From: Allocoprobacillus sp002160865
GTDB lineage: Bacteria > Bacillota_I > Bacilli_A > Erysipelotrichales > Coprobacillaceae
Assembly: GCF_042850985.1 (NCBI RefSeq)
Contig: NZ_AP031415.1
Coordinates: 1,550,001-1,614,000, forward strand
Length of the DNA: 64,000 nucleotides
Direction of reading: 5' to 3'
In this document: piece by piece, positions 39,201-47,397 of the stretch
Layout of the letters: each line of letters opens with the position of its first letter
Numbering within the stretch: position 1 is the first letter of the stretch
Program-made: the position numbers and the translations under genes
The notes under the pieces: model-generated
What the model saw: the letters and a program-made list of their open reading frames with translations, nothing else
Told to the model about the DNA's origin: nothing
Databases searched by the model: none

Positions 39201-40679
39201 TTATAAAACTATCGCAATCACATTAGACTTCCCTTTATTGACGATTTTACTCAATATATCATGTACTCTGATACAAGCAGTTTCATTCATAGAAGCCAAT
39301 TTCACACGCATTCCTTCATTAATCAGATCACCTAATTTACGTCCAAAAACATCACAATCAAAGATGGCTTCTTTATTATTTTTACCATGACTTTGCAAAT
39401 ATTGAATAAATGCTTCCGCCTGTTCCTTAGAACCAATGATAGGTTCAAAAGTGGATTCAATATCAACCTTAATCATATGAATAGTAGAAGCTGTTGAAAC
39501 AAGTTTCATTCCATAACGTGGTCCCTGTTTAATGACTTCCGGTTCACTCAATTCAATATCATTTAAAAGTGGTAAGGCATAGCCATAACCCGTCTGTTTA
39601 ACCATTTGTATCGCACTTTGATAAGCCTGATATTCTTGACTCATCTGCTTCAGTTCTTGAACCTGCCTTAAAAATAAAGCAGCATCAAATTTCTCCTGTC
39701 CTAAAATTTCATTTAATATTTCCTGATATAAACCTTTTCTTTCTTGAATACGTAATGAAGCTGATGAAGAAGATGTATCAATGGATGAAAGATACGCTTT
39801 ATGAATAAAATCAAATTCACACATATGCGTTGCGATTTTTTCAACATCTCTGAAACGGTGAATCTCTAGTAATGATTGTTCTAATGATTCATCTAAAGTC
39901 TGTTTTAACCAATGAGAAGTATCCATTAAGGCAATCCAACGAGGGACTTCAATCTTCACTTCATGAATTGGAAACTCATAGAGTGCTTCTTTTAAAAGAT
40001 GGGTGATATCTTCTTCATTCATTTCTGTGACTTTTAATGAAATGACTGGAACATCATGTTTATCTTTTAAAGATGTCACGAGTTGTGTACATTGAAGACT
40101 TTGTGGTTCTTTAGAATTCACAACAATCACAAATGGTTTTCCAATATCTTTTAATTCATGAATAACATCATCCGTTGCCTGAATATAATCTGCACCCGGA
40201 ATTTCACAAATTGAACCATCACATGTCATCACGATACCAATGGTTGAATGATCTTGAATCACTTTTTGTGTACCAATCTTGGCTGCTTCATCAAAAGGAA
40301 TCGCTTCTAAATACCATGGGGTTTTGACATAACGAATGCCTTGTTCATCCTGATAGCCTTTCGCACCATCAATCACATATCCAACACAATCGACCAAACG
40401 AATATTAACACCAAGATTATCCCCTACTTGAATATGCGCAGCCTGATTAGGAACAAACTTAGGTTCTACAGTCATGATCATTTTCCCTTCACCAGATTGT
40501 GGTAATTCATCTGTAGCACGAATTTTTGCTTCCGGATTATCAATATAGGGAATCACAGCCTTTTCCATAAAACGTTTAATAAACGATGATTTACCCACCC
40601 TGACCGGTCCAACAACCCCTAAATAAATGTCACCATCACATCTTTTACCAATATCTTTTAATATATCTATTGTCTGCAT
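39201..40679 (-). CDS. spoIVA: Stage IV sporulation protein A (coat-basement ATPase)
   Basis: This 492-residue protein, the same length as the Bacillus one, polymerises by ATP hydrolysis on the forespore surface to form the coat platform. The P-loop GPVRVGKSSFIKRFM is near 23-37. The region DELPQSGEGKMIMTVEPKF and the C-terminal NVIAIVL are characteristic. The ATG at 40679 has AAGGAGG upstream. A CATATATT box at 40703-40710 could be the sigma-E -10. Confidence 0.95.
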   Translation of the reverse strand: MQTIDILKDIGKRCDGDIYLGVVGPVRVGKSSFIKRFMEKAVIPYIDNPEAKIRATDELPQSGEGKMIMTVEPKFVPNQAAHIQVGDNLGVNIRLVDCVGYVIDGAKGYQDEQGIRYVKTPWYLEAIPFDEAAKIGTQKVIQDHSTIGIVMTCDGSICEIPGADYIQATDDVIHELKDIGKPFVIVVNSKEPQSLQCTQLVTSLKDKHDVPVISLKVTEMNEEDITHLLKEALYEFPIHEVKIEVPRWIALMDTSHWLKQTLDESLEQSLLEIHRFRDVEKIATHMCEFDFIHKAYLSSIDTSSSSASLRIQERKGLYQEILNEILGQEKFDAALFLRQVQELKQMSQEYQAYQSAIQMVKQTGYGYALPLLNDIELSEPEVIKQGPRYGMKLVSTASTIHMIKVDIESTFEPIIGSKEQAEAFIQYLQSHGKNNKEAIFDCDVFGRKLGDLINEGMRVKLASMNETACIRVHDILSKIVNKGKSNVIAIVL

Positions 40680-40702
40680 AGACTTCCTCCTTCTCACACA
40701 TC

Positions 40703-40710
40703 AATATATG
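40703..40710 (-). promoter_or_regulatory. Possible sigma-E -10 box of spoIVA
   Basis: The minus strand reads CATATATT, identical to the box before spoVS. The -35 region is not convincing. Confidence 0.4.
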
Positions 40711-40814
40711 ATTTCTCTTTTTTGTTTAGAACATTTTTATAAAAAGTCAAAAAGTTCATCATTTGGTGATAAAAAAATGATACAATAAAACATATCAAAA
40801 AAAGGAAGGATATT

Positions 40815-41279
40815 ATGAAACTAAAAAATACAGTTTTAATTGTGAATGATTTAGAACAATCAAAGAAGTTTTATAAACATATTTTAGGTCTTAAAACAAT
40901 ATTGGATTTTCACGGTTCAGTTACTCTAACATCGGGGATTGTCCTTCAATCAAAAGAAATATGGAAAGAGCTCATTCATAAAACAGATCAAGAGATTATC
41001 ATGTTGAATCACGCTGTTGAATTATCTTTTGAAACAGAAGATATTGATGCCTTCATGTATGTTTTAGATCAATATCATGTCACACTATTACATCCTTTAA
41101 AAGAAGGCGCTTGGGGGCAAAGAGTTGTCCGTTTCTATGATTTGGATGGACATGTCATAGAAGTGGGAGAAAGTATGCGTAAAATCATCAAAAGACTTCT
41201 CAGTCAAGGCTTCTCTTATGAAGAACTAGCTCATCGCTTACGTGTTCCTCTTGACTATATTAAACAGATTATGGAATGA
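40815..41279 (+). CDS. VOC (glyoxalase-like) protein with C-terminal helix-turn-helix tail
   Basis: This 154-residue protein has a vicinal-oxygen-chelate domain (about 1-118) that starts NTVLIVNDLEQSKKFYKHILGL and ends with VVRFYDLDGHVIEVGE. The extra tail (about 122-153) reads like a sigma-type helix-turn-helix (GFSYEELAHRLRVPLDYIK). That suggests a ligand-sensing regulator or a fold-closing helix rather than a simple glyoxalase. AAGGAAGG stands before the ATG. Substrate is unknown. Confidence 0.8.
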   Translation: MKLKNTVLIVNDLEQSKKFYKHILGLKTILDFHGSVTLTSGIVLQSKEIWKELIHKTDQEIIMLNHAVELSFETEDIDAFMYVLDQYHVTLLHPLKEGAWGQRVVRFYDLDGHVIEVGESMRKIIKRLLSQGFSYEELAHRLRVPLDYIKQIME

Positions 41280-41879
41280 TATCAAAAAAGCAAAAGTGTT
41301 AATGCTTTTGCTTTTTTTGTGTTTATTCATTTTTTTAATTTCTTTATTCCAATACTGATTGGCTTTTTTCATAAAAATGCGATCTGTCAGCATCGTTGTT
41401 TGACTATAAAACTCTTGATGATGAATAATGGCCTGTGCCAGTTTTTTCATTTCATTACAAACAACAAAACGTGACATCGTATTCATGATAAAAAATATAG
41501 AACCAATTTTTAAACTTCCCTTATATTTAAGATGTTCTCGTTGACACCAGTTCTGTATAATCTTTTCAGAAAGATCACATTTTTCCGGTTCATATTCATC
41601 ACATCCAATCAATGCATAGACTTCCACATGGCCTTTGGGTTGTTTTTCTAAACGCTCAAAGATTTCTAAAGTAGAAGATGGAATAGAATTTAATGCAACA
41701 GGAAATAAAAAGACAACCTGATCATATTGGAAAAAGGTACGTTCATCAAATTGAGAAGCATAACGGATATCCAAATAATCACAATGCTCATTAAGATAGC
41801 CCTCAAGTCTGGATAAAAAAGGTTTCATAAATGTTTGGGTATGTTTTAATCCTGAATTCAGTAAAAGAATCTTAGCCAA
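41238..41879 (-). CDS. Flavodoxin-like fold protein; frame reads through a terminator hairpin
   Basis: This 213-residue product starts MAKILLLNSGLKHTQTFMKPFL, a flavodoxin/NADPH-quinone-reductase-like beta-alpha start. FLFPVALNSIPSSTLEIFERL follows, and GCDEYEPEKCD is in the middle. TTG at 41879 is chosen because GGAGGTG is six bases upstream and it overlaps the previous stop by eight bases. The last 25 or so residues are encoded by the VOC terminator hairpin (41284-41318) and by antisense of the VOC gene, which suggests a lost stop codon. It pairs with the upstream flavodoxin-like gene. Confidence 0.75.
   Translation of the reverse strand: MAKILLLNSGLKHTQTFMKPFLSRLEGYLNEHCDYLDIRYASQFDERTFFQYDQVVFLFPVALNSIPSSTLEIFERLEKQPKGHVEVYALIGCDEYEPEKCDLSEKIIQNWCQREHLKYKGSLKIGSIFFIMNTMSRFVVCNEMKKLAQAIIHHQEFYSQTTMLTDRIFMKKANQYWNKEIKKMNKHKKSKSINTFAFLISFHNLFNIVKRNT
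41284..41318. terminator. Bidirectional terminator at the end of the VOC gene
   Basis: AGCAAAAG (41289-41296) pairs with CTTTTGCT (41305-41312), with A and T runs outside on both strands. On the minus strand it lies before, not after, the stop codon of the flavodoxin-like gene. Confidence 0.85.
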
Positions 41880-42378
41880 GATCAACACCTCCAAACGTAC
41901 GAAGCACTTCGTCTAATTCACTTTCCTCACAAAAATAAGCATCAACAGAAGAATAAGAATAACCCAATGTCGAATCATCTAAAATATCTTTAAAGAGTTT
42001 CTTTTCTTCATCTGTTGCTTGTCCATAACCAATCACAAGCAGTTTTTTTCTTAATTGACTCAAACCCAAATGACAAGTTTCACCATCAACCATCGTATAA
42101 AAAGGTTCTTGATTCACAACAAGTCTTTCTAACATCTTTTTAAAAGGTATATCAAAACAACCATATTTCACTCTTGTAATATAAATAATTAACTGACAAT
42201 CATTCGTCCATTTAGAAATAATACTCATATCATCCTTAAAATAACAGGCCCCTTCACATTTTAAACAAGTCAAACCACCCGTACATGATGAATAATGAAT
42301 ATTATTTAAATTGACAATGACGGAATTTTGAAAATAATCGGTTGAAATATCTCTATCTGTTACTACTAAATTCTTCAT
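41872..42378 (-). CDS. Flavodoxin-like / NADPH-dependent FMN reductase-like protein
   Basis: This 168-residue protein has the flavodoxin-like fold. The Cys-rich loop SSCTGGLTCLKCEGACYFKDDM (about 30-51) is typical of iron-sulfur-associated FMN reductases. KYGCFDIPFKKMLERL follows, which in this family flanks the FMN site. It is translationally coupled to a second flavodoxin-like protein. The electron donor and acceptor are unknown. Confidence 0.75.
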   Translation of the reverse strand: MKNLVVTDRDISTDYFQNSVIVNLNNIHYSSCTGGLTCLKCEGACYFKDDMSIISKWTNDCQLIIYITRVKYGCFDIPFKKMLERLVVNQEPFYTMVDGETCHLGLSQLRKKLLVIGYGQATDEEKKLFKDILDDSTLGYSYSSVDAYFCEESELDEVLRTFGGVDLG

Positions 42379-42434
42379 GTGTTTTCTCCTTTGCCTCTTA
42401 TTTTATTATGGATGAACCCCATTTGTCAAACATG

Positions 42435-43901
42435 TTACGAAAAATCAATCACTTCAGTCGCAATCTTCTGTTGAAAATACTGGTCATGTTCAACAAATAA
42501 TAAAGTCGGCTGATAAGTCAAAATAGCTTGTTCAATCTGTATACGTGAAAAAATATCAATATAATTAAGTGGCTCATCCCATATATATAGATGGGCTGGT
42601 GAGGCTAATGAAATAGCCAGCATGACTTTCTTTTTTTGACCTTGACTGAGTTTTTCTAGAGGAATATCAAAATGTTCACGAGAAAATCCTAATTTCCTTA
42701 ATAAAGTTTTAACTAAGGTTAAATCGCTATGACACTGTTCTATCCAATCATCCAGTTGACCACTTAAAAAAGTACAATCCTGTGGAACATAGGAAATCTT
42801 TAACTGACTTCCACATATATATTGTCCATCATATTCAATCTTTTCACCTAGAATAAAACGTATTAAGCTTGATTTACCACAACCATTAGGTCCTTTTAAT
42901 AAAATACGATCATGTTGATGGATAGTCAATGAAAGATCTTCAAATATCTGATGATGATCATAAGATAATGAAAAATGCTGAAATTGAAGAATTTGATTTT
43001 GAAAGTATTTTAAGCAATGAATTTTTAAATCATCATATTCTTCAATATCCTTTAACAGAGTCTTTTTCTTTTCAATAGCCTGTTGTTGTCGCTTTTCAAT
43101 AGCACGAGAACGCTTCATCATTTTCGCAGCCATATGCCCAACATATCCTTTATCTGCGGCTCCTTTTTTAGATTTTTCAATCTGATAACCCCAATTTTGT
43201 TTTTGACGCTTAGAACTTTCCATTTTCACAATATCTTTTTTCAGTTTCTTATTTAACATCATTTCTCTTTCATCTTTTTTGGTTTTATCTTCATACCAGC
43301 TAGAAAAATTACCATTGACCACATCAATACTTTGAGGATTTATAGCCATCACATGATCACAACAGCTATCAATAAAATAACGATCATGACTGACAAGCAA
43401 AAAACCTTTTTGACGTTTTAAATATTCTCCAATTTTCAAACGAGAATCTTGATCAAGATGATTTGTTGGTTCATCAATCAATAAAAAAGAGTGTTCCTTC
43501 AAAAAAAGAATAGCTAATAAAACTTTTGTCTGTTCGCCATGAGAAAGTGTTTCAAAAGGACGATAAAACACATCCATTGCATCCATTCCTAATAAACGAA
43601 GTTCTTTTTCTAACCGCCAGTTTTCAAGTGACGGTTCAATTTCGTAACAGACATCTAATGTCAATAATTGAGGATTTTTTACTTCATAAGGAAAATAACA
43701 GCATTTTTCATGTATCATGATTTGTCCTTGATATTCATATTCATGCATCATCAGTTTTAAAAGTGTCGTCTTACCTCTTGCATTTCTACCAATCAAAGCT
43801 GTTTTAAAATGTGTATCTAATACAAATGAAACATCGTCAAAAATCAATTCATAACTTCCATCATACCCAAATGTTAAATGTTGAACTTGTATTAAAGACA
43901 T
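42435..43901 (-). CDS. ABC-F family ribosome-protection-type ATPase (Lsa-like)
   Basis: This 488-residue protein has two ABC domains and no membrane segment, with a charged linker of about 80 residues between them. Domain 1 has the P-loop GRNARGKTT, where the second glycine of the usual motif is Ala, signature LSHGEQTKV and LLIDEPTNHLDQ. Domain 2 has GPNGCGKSS, LSQGQKKKVM and LYIWDEPLNYID. The linker Lys/Arg-rich helix and overall length resemble Lsa/Vga-type antibiotic-resistance ABC-F proteins, which eject lincosamides, streptogramin A and pleuromutilins from the ribosome. The upstream attenuator supports drug-induced expression. Resistance has not been shown. Confidence 0.83.
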   Translation of the reverse strand: MSLIQVQHLTFGYDGSYELIFDDVSFVLDTHFKTALIGRNARGKTTLLKLMMHEYEYQGQIMIHEKCCYFPYEVKNPQLLTLDVCYEIEPSLENWRLEKELRLLGMDAMDVFYRPFETLSHGEQTKVLLAILFLKEHSFLLIDEPTNHLDQDSRLKIGEYLKRQKGFLLVSHDRYFIDSCCDHVMAINPQSIDVVNGNFSSWYEDKTKKDEREMMLNKKLKKDIVKMESSKRQKQNWGYQIEKSKKGAADKGYVGHMAAKMMKRSRAIEKRQQQAIEKKKTLLKDIEEYDDLKIHCLKYFQNQILQFQHFSLSYDHHQIFEDLSLTIHQHDRILLKGPNGCGKSSLIRFILGEKIEYDGQYICGSQLKISYVPQDCTFLSGQLDDWIEQCHSDLTLVKTLLRKLGFSREHFDIPLEKLSQGQKKKVMLAISLASPAHLYIWDEPLNYIDIFSRIQIEQAILTYQPTLLFVEHDQYFQQKIATEVIDFS

Positions 43902-43920
43902 AAAGTATCACTCCTTTCCA

Positions 43921-43954
43921 AAATAAAAACGACAAGAAAATAGTTCCTGTCGTT
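43921..43954 (-). terminator. Attenuator terminator before the ABC-F gene
   Basis: On the minus strand, AACGACAGGAA (43954-43944) and TTCTTGTCGTT (43938-43928) form an 11-bp stem with a CTATT loop, followed by TTTATTT. It lies about 20 bases before the ABC-F start, inside its leader. An upstream segment (43983-43993) can pair with its loop and right arm and so prevent it. Confidence 0.8.
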
Positions 43955-43982
43955 ATATACATCATTTGTGATTAAAAGAGTT

Positions 43983-44034
43983 CTATTTTCCTGCAAATAT
44001 CATCAATACAATTGTCCATTTTGGCAAGAAAATA
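43983..44034 (-). promoter_or_regulatory. Anti-terminator / anti-anti-terminator segments of the ABC-F attenuator
   Basis: Segment 1 (TATTTTCTTGC, 44034-44024) lies within the leader-peptide codons. It can pair with segment 2 (GCAGGAAAATA, 43994-43984). Segment 2, shifted by one base (CAGGAAAATAG), can instead pair with CTATTTTCTTG of the terminator (43943-43933). Both helices are 11 bp with one G-U. A ribosome stalled on the leader would hide segment 1, free segment 2 and open the terminator. Confidence 0.72.
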
Positions 44035-44041
44035 AATACAT
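44003..44041 (-). CDS. Leader peptide of the ABC-F attenuator (12 residues)
   Basis: The frame MYLFSCQNGQLY-stop has ATG at 44041, and AAGGGG lies about nine bases upstream in the transcript starting near 44061. Codons 3-6 overlap attenuator segment 1. The MYLxx start resembles the MYLIFM leader reported for the macrolide-induced msrD ABC-F gene, although such short similarity may be chance. A role as a stalling peptide is inferred. Confidence 0.65.
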   Translation of the reverse strand: MYLFSCQNGQLY

Positions 44042-44067
44042 CTTTTCACACCCCTTCATCAGTTATT

Positions 44068-44096
44068 ATTATAATCTTTTTATAATAATATTTCAA
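44068..44096 (-). promoter_or_regulatory. Promoter of the ABC-F leader
   Basis: The minus strand has TTGAAA (44096-44091), a 17-base spacer and TATAAT (44073-44068). The start is near 44061, giving a leader of about 160 bases. Confidence 0.75.
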
Positions 44097-44105
44097 GAAA
44101 ATGAT

Positions 44106-44348
44106 TTACACAAATTTTTGAATATCAGAAGGGACTTGATTATTTTGAATGATTTGAATGATTTTATCCATTTGTTCTGGTTTTACTTGTTTATGTGTTA
44201 ATTGAGAAATTTTTTGAACAAAATCTCTAATATTTTGTTCATCTTTTAAATCTTTTGTTTGCAAATCATTCGCTAATGAAAGTATATCTTCTTTAGATAC
44301 ATGTGTTTTTTGTGAAACTTTATCTAATAATTTATCTTGTTTATCCAA
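44106..44348 (-). CDS. SpoVIF-like small sporulation protein
   Basis: This protein of about 80 residues matches the stage VI sporulation protein F family in layout. The sequence LLDKVSQKTHVSKEDILSLA leads to LKDEQNIRDFVQKIS and QMDKIIQIIQNNQVPSDI, as in the Bacillus protein (VNKEDIFKLA...). In Bacillus, SpoVIF is needed for late GerE-dependent coat assembly. TTG at 44348 is favoured because GGTGATC lies just upstream; ATG at 44375 and GTG at 44378 are in frame. It lies downstream of gpsA, in the gpsA-to-spoIVA interval. Confidence 0.75.
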   Translation of the reverse strand: MDKQDKLLDKVSQKTHVSKEDILSLANDLQTKDLKDEQNIRDFVQKISQLTHKQVKPEQMDKIIQIIQNNQVPSDIQKFV

Positions 44349-44384
44349 TTCGATCACCCATGTTAATATATGCATCACTGAACA

Positions 44385-45389
44385 TTATTGTTCAGCTTTT
44401 AAATCTCTTAACATTAAGGAGTGAATCGTTTCCTGCGGTGTAGCATTTTCATATAGAACACGATAAACCGCATCCACAATCGGCACTTCTATACCATAAT
44501 CATGTGTTGCTACATCATCATGAATGACTTTACACGTACGAATCCCTTCACAGGTTTTGGTATTATGTGCCATAAAATCCAATGCACGATTGCTTTGACC
44601 AATTTCCAGTCCCGCCTGAAAGTTACGTGAATGAATAGAAGAACATGTCACCACGAGATCCCCAATACCGGTCAAGCCAAAAAACGTTTCACGATTAGCA
44701 CCTTTGACTGTTCCATATAGACTCATTTCATAAAGTCCACGTGTAATTAAAGCTGCACGTGTATTATCACCATAGCCCAGCCCCGCAATAATTCCAGAAG
44801 CAACAGCAATGACATTTTTATAGGCAGCCCCATATTCTGCACCAATTTCATCTGTTGAAGTATAGACTCTAAAATAATGATTAGAACATAATTTTTGAAC
44901 ATCTTTGGCACAATCTTCATCAAGTGATACAGCACAAACAACAGTCAGCATACGCTCAACAACTTCTTCAGCATGGGATGGACCAATCAAGGAAACAACA
45001 GGATGAATCTTGGTACTGTCTAAAACACTTCTGATTGTATCAGACATACGCATATTGGTATTCATATCAAATCCTTTTGCCGCATTAATAATAGTGACAG
45101 GTTGTGTCAATAAAGGTTTGACCTGTTCCAGTACCCCTCTGACATATTGTGTTGGAATCGTAATTAAAAGATATTGTGCATCTTTTATAGCATCATTTAA
45201 AGATGCACTGGCAACAATACTTTCTTCTAATCTCACATCTTTAAAATACTTATAATTACAATGTCTTATATTAATATCATCAATTTCGCTTTGATCAATA
45301 CCATATAACATAACTGTATGACCATTATCATTAAAGACCCTTGCTAGTGCTGTAGCCCAGCTTCCTGTTCCTAAAATTGCTATTTTCAT
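44385..45389 (-). CDS. gpsA: NAD(P)-dependent glycerol-3-phosphate dehydrogenase
   Basis: This 334-residue enzyme makes sn-glycerol-3-phosphate for phospholipids. The Rossmann motif ILGTGSWATALA is at 4-15. GPSHAEEV, the active-site AYKNVIAVASGI and the C-terminal TGIGDLVVTCSS are conserved. ATG at 45389 has GAGGGA upstream and is one base from the der stop. The order cmk-der-gpsA matches Bacillus. Confidence 0.96.
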   Translation of the reverse strand: MKIAILGTGSWATALARVFNDNGHTVMLYGIDQSEIDDINIRHCNYKYFKDVRLEESIVASASLNDAIKDAQYLLITIPTQYVRGVLEQVKPLLTQPVTIINAAKGFDMNTNMRMSDTIRSVLDSTKIHPVVSLIGPSHAEEVVERMLTVVCAVSLDEDCAKDVQKLCSNHYFRVYTSTDEIGAEYGAAYKNVIAVASGIIAGLGYGDNTRAALITRGLYEMSLYGTVKGANRETFFGLTGIGDLVVTCSSIHSRNFQAGLEIGQSNRALDFMAHNTKTCEGIRTCKVIHDDVATHDYGIEVPIVDAVYRVLYENATPQETIHSLMLRDLKAEQ

Positions 45390-45390
45390 C

Positions 45391-46698
45391 TTAGTCCCTC
45401 TTTCTACAAAGAATGTGGATTGGTGTTCCTTCAAAACCAAATGCATCTCGCAAACGATTTTCTAAATAACGTTTATAACTAAAATGTAAATATTGTGGAT
45501 CATTTGTAAATAAAACAAATGTTGGCGGACAGACACTCACTTGATTGGCATAATAAATCTTTAAACGTCCCCCATTAAATGTTGTGGTTGGATTCATTGT
45601 TTGCGCATCAATCAAGACATCATTTAAGACACTTGTCGCCACACGTTTTTGACTATTTGCATAGACTTCTTGAATCAATGGTAATAATAAATGAACACGT
45701 TTATGATCTTTCGCTGAAACGAAAACAATAGGAGCATAATCCAGATACTTCAATTGTTCACGTATCTGATTTTCCATTTTCTTCATTGTTTTAGAATCCT
45801 TTTCAATCAGATCCCATTTATTGACTACTAAAATAACAGCTTTCCCTGCTTCATGCGCATAACCAGCTACATGTTTGTCTTGCTCAACAATCCCTTGATG
45901 ACCATCAATCACCATTAATACAACATTGCTTTTTTCAATGGCTGATAAAGCACGTAAAACAGAATATTTTTCAATATTTTCATAAACTTTTCCTTTTTTA
46001 CGCATACCAGCAGTATCTACAACACAATATTTTTGTCCATCTTTTTCAAAAGCCGTATCAATAGCATCACGGGTTGTTCCTTCAATGTCAGAAACAATAA
46101 CACGTTCTTCTCCTAAAATAGCATTCGTTAATGAAGATTTTCCAACATTTGGTCTTCCAATAATAGAAAAACGAATCACATCATCTTCTTGAGTTTCCTC
46201 CACTGCTGGCAACTGATGAATAATTTCATCCAAAACATCACCAATTCCAATACCATGACTTCCTGATACAGCAATAGGATCACCAATTCCTAAACTATAA
46301 AAATCATAAATATTATCTTTATAAATCTGATCGTCAATTTTATTCACAGCGAGTACAACAGGTTTTCTTGATTTTTGTAGTAAACGTGCAACAAATGTAT
46401 CTTCTTTTGTAATACCTTCTCGTCCATTGACCACAAATAAAATAATATCAGCTTCTTCAATTGCAATCTCAGCCTGCATTTTAATTTGTTCTGTAAAAGA
46501 AGCATTTTCCAGTTCAATTCCACCTGTATCAATGATTCTAAATTCACGTGTCAGCCATGATGCATCTCCATAGATACGATCACGTGTGACTCCTGGTGTA
46601 TCTTCAACAATTGATACACGTTTTCCAACAATACGATTAAAAATTGTCGATTTCCCAACATTCGCTCGGCCAACAATCGCTACGACTCCTTTTTTCAT
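45391..46698 (-). CDS. der: Ribosome-assembly GTPase Der (EngA)
   Basis: This 435-residue GTPase has two tandem G domains. The first has GRANVGKST (9-17), DTPG and NKID; the second has GRPNVGKSS, DTAG and NKWD. A KH-like C-terminal domain (FEGTPIHILCRKRD) follows. It is needed for 50S subunit maturation. AAGGAG precedes the ATG. Confidence 0.97.
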   Translation of the reverse strand: MKKGVVAIVGRANVGKSTIFNRIVGKRVSIVEDTPGVTRDRIYGDASWLTREFRIIDTGGIELENASFTEQIKMQAEIAIEEADIILFVVNGREGITKEDTFVARLLQKSRKPVVLAVNKIDDQIYKDNIYDFYSLGIGDPIAVSGSHGIGIGDVLDEIIHQLPAVEETQEDDVIRFSIIGRPNVGKSSLTNAILGEERVIVSDIEGTTRDAIDTAFEKDGQKYCVVDTAGMRKKGKVYENIEKYSVLRALSAIEKSNVVLMVIDGHQGIVEQDKHVAGYAHEAGKAVILVVNKWDLIEKDSKTMKKMENQIREQLKYLDYAPIVFVSAKDHKRVHLLLPLIQEVYANSQKRVATSVLNDVLIDAQTMNPTTTFNGGRLKIYYANQVSVCPPTFVLFTNDPQYLHFSYKRYLENRLRDAFGFEGTPIHILCRKRD

Positions 46699-46711
46699 TA
46701 TGAATCACTCC

Positions 46712-47374
46712 TTATATTCTTTCTTCTACAAGCTGCATGACTCTGGCTACAACTTCTTCCAATGTCATATCAGAGGTATCTATCTCAATAGCATCATCAG
46801 CTTTCTTTAAAGGCGAAATAGCACGTGTCATATCTTGTTGATCACGCATTGCTATTTCTTCTTGAATCGCTGCTAAATCAGAGTCAATACCCCTTTGTAA
46901 ATTTTCTTTATGACGACGTAATGCACGACATTCAATACTTGCGACTTGATAAATCTTTAATTCAGCATCTTTTAAGACAACTGTACCAATATCTCTACCA
47001 TCAAGAATAACGCCCCCACCTTGAGCCATTTCACGCTGTTTTTCAACAAGAAAACTTCTGACAGCGCCATATTGAGAAACGACACTGGCTCCCATTGACA
47101 CTTCATTTTCACGAATGGCAGATGTCACATCTTCACGATTCAATTGGATGGTTCCATCAGGAAACATACGGATATCAATATCTTTTAAAAGCATAGATAC
47201 CGCCTGTTCATCAGTCACATCAACATTCTTCAATAAAGCATAATAAGCCACACAACGATACATCGCTCCTGTATCAATATATGTATAATTTAAATTTTTA
47301 GCGACCATTTTCGCAATCGTTGATTTTCCTGCAGCCGCCGGTCCATCAATCGCTATAGAAATTTTTTTTGACAT
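46712..47374 (-). CDS. cmk: Cytidylate kinase
   Basis: This 220-residue kinase phosphorylates CMP and dCMP. The P-loop GPAAAGKST is at 11-19, and YIDTGAMYR, LDGRDIGTVV and the LID region RDQQDMTRAISPL are typical. It is 13 bases upstream of der. Confidence 0.96.
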   Translation of the reverse strand: MSKKISIAIDGPAAAGKSTIAKMVAKNLNYTYIDTGAMYRCVAYYALLKNVDVTDEQAVSMLLKDIDIRMFPDGTIQLNREDVTSAIRENEVSMGASVVSQYGAVRSFLVEKQREMAQGGGVILDGRDIGTVVLKDAELKIYQVASIECRALRRHKENLQRGIDSDLAAIQEEIAMRDQQDMTRAISPLKKADDAIEIDTSDMTLEEVVARVMQLVEERI

Positions 47375-47397
47375 ATCTTTTCACTTTCCCTTTCCTT

